Shown here: in pieces, positions 5,734 to 8,999 of the stretch
Layout of the letters: each line of letters opens with the position of its first letter
How positions within the stretch are numbered: position 1 is the stretch's first letter
NCBI GenBank assembly: GCA_026388615.1
Contig: JAPLJL010000274.1
Location: forward strand, 1-8,999
DNA length: 8,999 nucleotides
Reading direction: 5' to 3'
From: Pseudomonadota bacterium
Lineage (GTDB): Bacteria > Desulfobacterota > JAPLJL01
Notes under the pieces: generated by a model
The model's input: the letters and a program-made list of their open reading frames with translations, nothing else
What the model was told of the DNA's origin: nothing
Database searches by the model: none
Translations under genes and position numbers: made by a program

Positions 5734-5762
5734 TTGACAGTCAATATTTCTTCTGATATTTC
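5734..5762 (+). promoter_or_regulatory. Candidate sigma-70 promoter of the pilin gene
   Basis: A perfect TTGACA (5734-5739) is followed after 17 bp by TATTTC (5757-5762, three of six consensus bases) in the AT-rich gap after mglA. With a start near 5770 the leader would be about 35 bases. The weak -10 box leaves room for an activator. Confidence 0.45.
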
Positions 5763-5804
5763 TAGCACATATCGTTAATTTATCCCCAACCAAAGGAGGC
5801 AAAA

Positions 5805-6017
5805 ATGTCCTGGGAAAGGGTGAAAAAATTCTACCGTGACGAGGAAGGTCAGGGGATGACGGAATATATCCTGATCGTCCTCCTGATCGCGATCGTGGCC
5901 ATCGCCGCTTTCAAGTTCTTCGGAAAGCGGGTGAGCGACTCGGTCCAGAAGGCGGGAAGCACCCTTTCTACCGAGGCGGACAAGGCGGTCAAGGAAGGAA
6001 CGAAAAACGTTAACTGA
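5805..6017 (+). CDS. Flp/Tad-type (type IVb) pilin
   Basis: A 70-residue prepilin of the Flp family, exported, cleaved and assembled into thin adhesive pili by a Tad secretion system. A short basic leader (residues 1-15, ending DEEG) is followed by QGMTEY, which places glutamate at +5 and tyrosine at +6 after cleavage between G15 and Q16, the Flp processing signature. Residues about 22-40 are a hydrophobic helix (ILIVLLIAIVAIAAF), and the rest is a charged tail of 25-30 residues. The gene has a textbook ribosome binding site, AAAGGAGG 5 bases before ATG, a candidate promoter upstream and a strong terminator downstream, consistent with high expression of a structural subunit. No TadA ATPase, secretin or prepilin peptidase is in the window. 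Confidence 0.92.
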   Translation: MSWERVKKFYRDEEGQGMTEYILIVLLIAIVAIAAFKFFGKRVSDSVQKAGSTLSTEADKAVKEGTKNVN

Positions 6018-6048
6018 AAAACTCTTCCGGGATCAGTTCGTATCCATC

Positions 6049-6074
6049 GGCAGATTTTCCGTCTGCCTTTTTTT
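6049..6074 (+). terminator. Rho-independent terminator after the pilin gene
   Basis: GGCAGA (6049-6054) pairs perfectly with TCTGCC (6062-6067) around a 7-base loop, followed by seven T (6068-6074). It begins 31 bases after the pilin stop and lies before the tadE-like gene. Partial readthrough would give far less tadE-like than pilin transcript. Confidence 0.85.
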
Positions 6075-6135
6075 CTGGACGTAAAAACGCCTCTGCTGAG
6101 CGGAGCCTCTTTCCCCGCCTTGAAGGGCAGGGTCG

Positions 6136-6831
6136 GTGAGCCTGAGAAGGATCAAGAACAGAAAGCGGCCCCCCGTTGATCGACAATCCGGGCAGGCGAT
6201 GACCGAATTTATCATCGCCTTCCCGGTCTTGCTGCTCCTGGTTCTCGCCATCATTCAGCTCGCCCTTCTCTATAACGCCAAGCAGGTGGTTACCTCCGCC
6301 GCCTTCATGGCGGCCCGCTCTGCCGCGGTTTATCCCAACCAGAGGCACATGGCGGTCAGCTCCGCGGTTCTTTCCTGCGTCCCGATTTCCGCCTCGCTGG
6401 AACAGATGATCAAAAGCGCGATCAGCCCCGGCGCTTCCGGAAACTCTGCTGCCAACGCCAAGGGATTCGAGGCCTCGCATATTTTCCAGGATGTCCCGGG
6501 AGCGGGCGGGATGGCGATCTCGATCGGGGATAAATACGCTTATTCCTTCCTTTTCACCAAGGTCAGGTTCCTCGATGACCGGGGCGAGGAGATGAAGGCG
6601 GAGCGGATCCTCAAGGTTGGGGAGGAATTCACAGTGGAAGTGACGCACTGGTATAGTCTGATCATTCCCCTGGTCAACCGCGTCCTTGCCACCCGCGAGA
6701 TCGAGATCCCCGGTTCGCCGGTAAAGATCACCCTCCCGAACGGGGCCTTGAGCCAATTGGGGATGCAGGGCGGGCATTACTTCTTCCCGGTCCGTGCCCA
6801 CACCACGATGAAAGTGGAAGATGACCAATAA
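6136..6831 (+). CDS. TadE-like pseudopilin
   Basis: A 231-residue protein with the TadE-like N-terminal domain. A basic leader (residues 1-19, RRIKNRKRPPVDRQSG) precedes QAMTEF, again with glutamate at +5 and an aromatic residue at +6, so cleavage after G19 is likely. A hydrophobic helix FIIAFPVLLLLVLAIIQLALL (25-45) is followed by the typical YNAKQVVTSAAFMAARSAA. The remaining 165 residues form an extracytoplasmic domain I cannot assign. TadE and TadF are minor pseudopilins needed for Flp pilus assembly. The GTG start at 6136 gives a leader of the right length; the ribosome binding site (AGGG) is weak. It follows the pilin terminator by about 60 bases, and the next gene is convergent, so no further tad genes follow. 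Confidence 0.85.
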   Translation: MSLRRIKNRKRPPVDRQSGQAMTEFIIAFPVLLLLVLAIIQLALLYNAKQVVTSAAFMAARSAAVYPNQRHMAVSSAVLSCVPISASLEQMIKSAISPGASGNSAANAKGFEASHIFQDVPGAGGMAISIGDKYAYSFLFTKVRFLDDRGEEMKAERILKVGEEFTVEVTHWYSLIIPLVNRVLATREIEIPGSPVKITLPNGALSQLGMQGGHYFFPVRAHTTMKVEDDQ

Positions 6832-6838
6832 TTGTGGA

Positions 6839-7020
6839 ATTCGGATTGCGGATTGCGGAATGAAAAAAATATCAGAAATTATTTTAAAAAACCGCTCGAT
6901 CCCTCCGTTGTCGGGATAAATAAATCGAGCAACTACAAAAATTTCTTTCCCGCGGGCTAAAGCCCGCACCTACCGACTTGTACCCTCGGCCCCTGGAACC
7001 CTTGACCCCTCGAACCCTTC
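6839..7020. repeat. Convergent gap made of several short repeats
   Basis: The gap between the tadE-like gene and moaC holds no gene but four repeat types. GGATTGC units are tandemly repeated at about 6842-6858. GCTCGAT (6894-6900) and ATCGAGC (6924-6930) form an inverted repeat. CGGGCTAAAGCCCG (6953-6966) is palindromic and resembles a widespread intergenic repeat. CCCCTGGAACCCTTG with CCCCTCGAACCC (6990-7020) directly abuts the moaC stop and recurs at 7711-7759. No strong terminator with a T-run is evident for either flanking gene. Confidence 0.6.
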
Positions 7021-7488
7021 TTACTTCCGAGACTTTCGCTTTTCGATGAGATAAATGGCTTCGATTACTATCCCTTTATCCACCGCCTTGGCCATGTCAT
7101 AAACGGTGAGGGCGGCGGCGGCCACCGCGGTCAGGGCTTCCATCTCCACCCCGGTGCGGCCCCGGGTCCGGACCCGGGCCACGATCTCCAGGACTTCCGG
7201 CGGCTCGGCCTGGAGCTCCACCTCGACATGGGTGATCTCCAACGGGTGGCAGAGCGGAATAATTTCGGCGGTCCGCTTGGCAGCCTGGATCCCCGCCAGA
7301 CGGGCGGTGGCGAAAAGATCCCCCTTGGCCAGGCCCCCGGCCAGGACGAGTTTCAGGGTCGCCGGGTTCATCCTCACCCGGCCCCCGGCCACCGCCTGGC
7401 GGAAGACCACGTCCTTGGCGGTGACGTCCACCATTTTCAATTTTCCCCGGCTATCGACGTGGCTCAGTGTTTTTGACTTGGTTTTCAT
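7021..7488 (-). CDS. moaC: Cyclic pyranopterin monophosphate synthase MoaC
   Basis: A 155-residue enzyme that, after MoaA, rearranges 3',8-cyclo-dihydro-GTP into cyclic pyranopterin monophosphate, the first stable intermediate of molybdenum cofactor synthesis. It shows LSHVDSRGKLKMVDVTAK (8-25), KGDLFATARLAGIQAAKRT (55-73), IPLCHPL (77-83), RTGVEMEALTAV (111-122) and YDMAKAVDKG (130-139). The expected active-site residues are present: Lys55, His81, Met116 and Glu117, Asp131 and Lys134. Length is normal. The ATG at 7488-7486 has only a weak AGAG ribosome binding site, and the leader just upstream is a 9-bp minisatellite. No other moa genes are nearby. It lies 273 bp downstream of the FAD-linked oxidase on the same strand. 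Confidence 0.96.
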   Translation of the reverse strand: MKTKSKTLSHVDSRGKLKMVDVTAKDVVFRQAVAGGRVRMNPATLKLVLAGGLAKGDLFATARLAGIQAAKRTAEIIPLCHPLEITHVEVELQAEPPEVLEIVARVRTRGRTGVEMEALTAVAAAALTVYDMAKAVDKGIVIEAIYLIEKRKSRK

Positions 7489-7501
7489 TTCTCTGATCTT
7501 T

Positions 7502-7546
7502 CTCGTCTATCTAGTCTGTCTCGTCTGTCTCGTCTATTTGGTCTGT
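7502..7546. repeat. Five-copy 9-bp minisatellite in the moaC leader
   Basis: Five consecutive 9-mers on the plus strand: CTCGTCTAT, CTAGTCTGT, CTCGTCTGT, CTCGTCTAT and TTGGTCTGT. Read on the moaC strand they are purine-rich (ACAGACGAG type), and degenerate units appear to continue to the ATG at 7488. Such arrays can change copy number by slippage. Confidence 0.8.
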
Positions 7547-7575
7547 TAAGTGTTTTTGAATGACCGCGGACCGCC

Positions 7576-7608
7576 CTCCGGGTCGTAGACCCTTACGGGT
7601 CGGAGACC
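7576..7608. repeat. Double-hairpin repeat element, copy C
   Basis: CTCC, arm GGGTC (7580-7584), loop GTA, arm GACCC (7588-7592), linker TTAC, arm GGGTC (7597-7601), then GGA and GACC. It is the same length as copy A, with paired substitutions in every arm. Outer GCGG/CCGC bases (about 7566 and 7616) extend the palindrome. The rest of the 273-bp moaC upstream gap, 7622-7710, shows nothing I can name. Confidence 0.65.
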
Positions 7609-7710
7609 GACGGCCGACCGCAGATTAATTCAAATTCAAAGCTGCTCTGGTTTTCGATATCCGCCTCAGTATTTAAACTAGATCTCTCGAATCCTGTATT
7701 TTCTTTTCTT

Positions 7711-7759
7711 CCCCTGGAACCCTTGGCCCCCTCCGGGACGGAGTCCTCGAACCCTATCT
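7711..7759. repeat. Second copy of the CCCCTGGAACCC repeat, split by a short hairpin element
   Basis: CCCCTGGAACCCTTG and CCTCGAACCCT match the copy at 6990-7020, but here a block of about 15 bp (7731-7745) separates the halves. The block reads CTCC, GGGAC, GGA, GTCC, a one-hairpin version of the elements at 1414 and 7576. It sits just after the stop of the FAD-linked oxidase gene. Confidence 0.6.
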
Positions 7760-7761
7760 TC

Positions 7762-8994
7762 TCACGGCAAAATTTTCCCCGGGTTCAATATTCCCTTCGG
7801 ATCGAAGGTCTGCTTGATCCGCTTCATCAGACTCAGGGCCGGTTCCAAGACTTCCAGGGCAAGGTAAGGCCGCTTGGCCAGCCCGATGCCGTGCTCCCCG
7901 GAGATGGTCCCGCCCATCCCGACCACCGCCCGGAGGATTTCCCCGACCGCGGCCTCGGCGGACTCGACCTGCTGATGGTTCCCGGCATCAAAAAGGAGGT
8001 TCAGATGGATATTCCCGTCGCCGGCGTGGCCGAAGTTGGCGTTTCCCACTCCCCGCCCCCGGCAGATTTCCTCGGTGGCCCGGAGGAGATCGGCGATCCG
8101 GTCGAGGGGAACAGCGACATCCTCGCTGATCCGCTGCGGATAAAGCTTGGCCAGGGTCGGGGAAAGCGCCCGGCGGGCCTGCCAGAGGTTGTCGGCGGCC
8201 TTCTGGTCCTCGGCGATCAGGACTTCAAAGGCCCCCGCCTCTCCCAGAATTTCCAGGAATCCTTTCCGTAAAACCGTTCGGACCGCGTTCCCCGCCCGGG
8301 ACACGTCCGGGAAATAAGCCAGCAGTGTTTTCCTCCCTTCCGGCAGGGGGATAAGCTTCACGGTGATCCGGGTGACCACCGCCAAGGTTCCTTCCGAGCC
8401 GACCAAAAGGCGGACCAGGTCGTAACCGACTACGCTCTTCCGAGTTTTCCGGCCGGCGTGAAGAATTTGGCCATCAGGCAGGACGGCTTCCAGGGCCAGG
8501 ATGTAATCCCGGGTCACCCCGTATTTCACGGTGCGGAGACCGCCGGCGTTGGTGGAAACATTGCCACCGATCGTGCAGAAGCTCTGGCTGGCGGGGTCGG
8601 GGGGATAAAAAAGCTTCTCGGCCTGAACCCGCTGGTGGAGCACCCCGGTCACCACCCCGGGATCCGTTTCCGCCAGAAGATTGTCGCCGTCAATATTATG
8701 AATTGTGGTCAAGCGCTCCAGGGAAAGCACCAGCCCTTCCGGGACCGGGATGGAGCCCCCCGCCCTCCCCGAGCCCGCCCCCCGCGGGATCACCGGAAAA
8801 CCCTCTTCGGAAGCGACCCGGAGGATTTCGGAAACCTCCAGGGCGGAGCGGGGAAAAGCCACGGCGGCCGGAAGGGTTTCCCGGTTCAGGGCGTCGTAGG
8901 AATAGGAGACCCGGTGCTCCGGGTCGGTAAAGAGATTCTCCCGGCTGACGATTCCCTCGATCCGCTTTAGAACACGGTCTTCCCTAAGTTTCAC
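7762..8994 (-). CDS. FAD-linked oxidase, GlcD/D-lactate dehydrogenase family, internally shortened
   Basis: A 410-residue flavoprotein of the family that oxidises 2-hydroxy acids such as glycolate or D-lactate. The FAD-binding domain shows PRGAGSGRAGGS (70-81), PPDPASQSFCTIGGNVSTNAGG (131-152) and LLVGSEGTLAVVT (196-208). The C-terminal domain shows ISEDVAVP (289-296), NFGHAGDGNIHLN (320-332) and ISGEHGIGLAKRPYL (364-378), whose histidines are typical metal or substrate ligands, then FDPKGILNPGKILP. Family members are usually about 455-500 residues. Here KGFL (244-247) runs straight into EILGEAGAFEV, apparently lacking about 50 residues that normally carry an ALEFMD-like strand and helix. The GTG at 8994-8992 fits the usual N-terminus, but only five upstream bases are visible, so the start could lie outside. 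The exact substrate cannot be told from sequence. Confidence 0.88.
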   Translation of the reverse strand: MKLREDRVLKRIEGIVSRENLFTDPEHRVSYSYDALNRETLPAAVAFPRSALEVSEILRVASEEGFPVIPRGAGSGRAGGSIPVPEGLVLSLERLTTIHNIDGDNLLAETDPGVVTGVLHQRVQAEKLFYPPDPASQSFCTIGGNVSTNAGGLRTVKYGVTRDYILALEAVLPDGQILHAGRKTRKSVVGYDLVRLLVGSEGTLAVVTRITVKLIPLPEGRKTLLAYFPDVSRAGNAVRTVLRKGFLEILGEAGAFEVLIAEDQKAADNLWQARRALSPTLAKLYPQRISEDVAVPLDRIADLLRATEEICRGRGVGNANFGHAGDGNIHLNLLFDAGNHQQVESAEAAVGEILRAVVGMGGTISGEHGIGLAKRPYLALEVLEPALSLMKRIKQTFDPKGILNPGKILP

Positions 8995-8999
8995 GTCTT

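Noticed and set aside
5652..5740. Terminator after mglA, suggested by the T-run near 5707-5713
   Set aside because: I could not find a stem of adequate length just before the T-run.
6010..6969. 319-codon minus-strand reading frame across the tadE-like gene
   Set aside because: It is antisense to a recognisable TadE-like gene, and its first part translates the GGATTGC intergenic repeat.
7502..7546. The 9-bp repeats as a CRISPR array
   Set aside because: The units are contiguous, without spacers, and there are no cas genes.
7723..8970. Plus-strand reading frames of 182, 170 and fewer codons
   Set aside because: They are antisense to the clearly recognisable FAD-linked oxidase gene.

Overview
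The window looks like chromosomal core DNA from a GC-rich member of the Desulfobacterota/Myxococcota group (the old Deltaproteobacteria), or a close uncultured relative. The basis is the order SRP RNA, dnaX, ybaB/ebfC, recR, followed by an mglB-mglA pair whose proteins match the Myxococcus MglB/MglA pattern along their whole length. The lineage call is inference.

Left edge (1-670), AT-richer: a minus-strand toxin-antitoxin-like pair. The BrnT toxin start runs off the window edge, and a small antitoxin-like gene lies upstream of it. A palindromic operator-like site and a possible plus-strand promoter for the tRNAs follow.

672-1346: stable RNA genes. These are tRNA-Arg with anticodon GCG, two tRNA-Ser (CGA and GGA) and the small SRP RNA. 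Two stretches between them hold inverted repeats.

1552-4449: DNA replication and recombination genes. DnaX (clamp-loader tau subunit), a YbaB/EbfC nucleoid-associated protein and RecR lie in their classical order.

4548-6831: cell polarity and surface pilus genes. MglB (Roadblock GTPase-activating protein) and MglA (Ras-like polarity GTPase) come first, then a Flp/Tad-type pilin with a strong ribosome binding site and a good terminator, then a TadE-like pseudopilin. No other Tad machinery genes are in the window.

7021-8994, minus strand: an FAD-linked GlcD/D-lactate dehydrogenase family oxidase that appears to lack a block of about 50 residues, then MoaC of molybdenum cofactor synthesis. MoaC is preceded by a 9-bp minisatellite.

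Nearly every longer intergenic gap carries a different short palindromic or tandem repeat. The most notable is a small element of short hairpins with fixed loops and linkers but stems that change in concert. Full copies are at 1414-1446 and 7576-7608, a related copy lies inside the dnaX coding sequence at 3090-3139, and a one-hairpin version at 7731-7746 interrupts another repeat.
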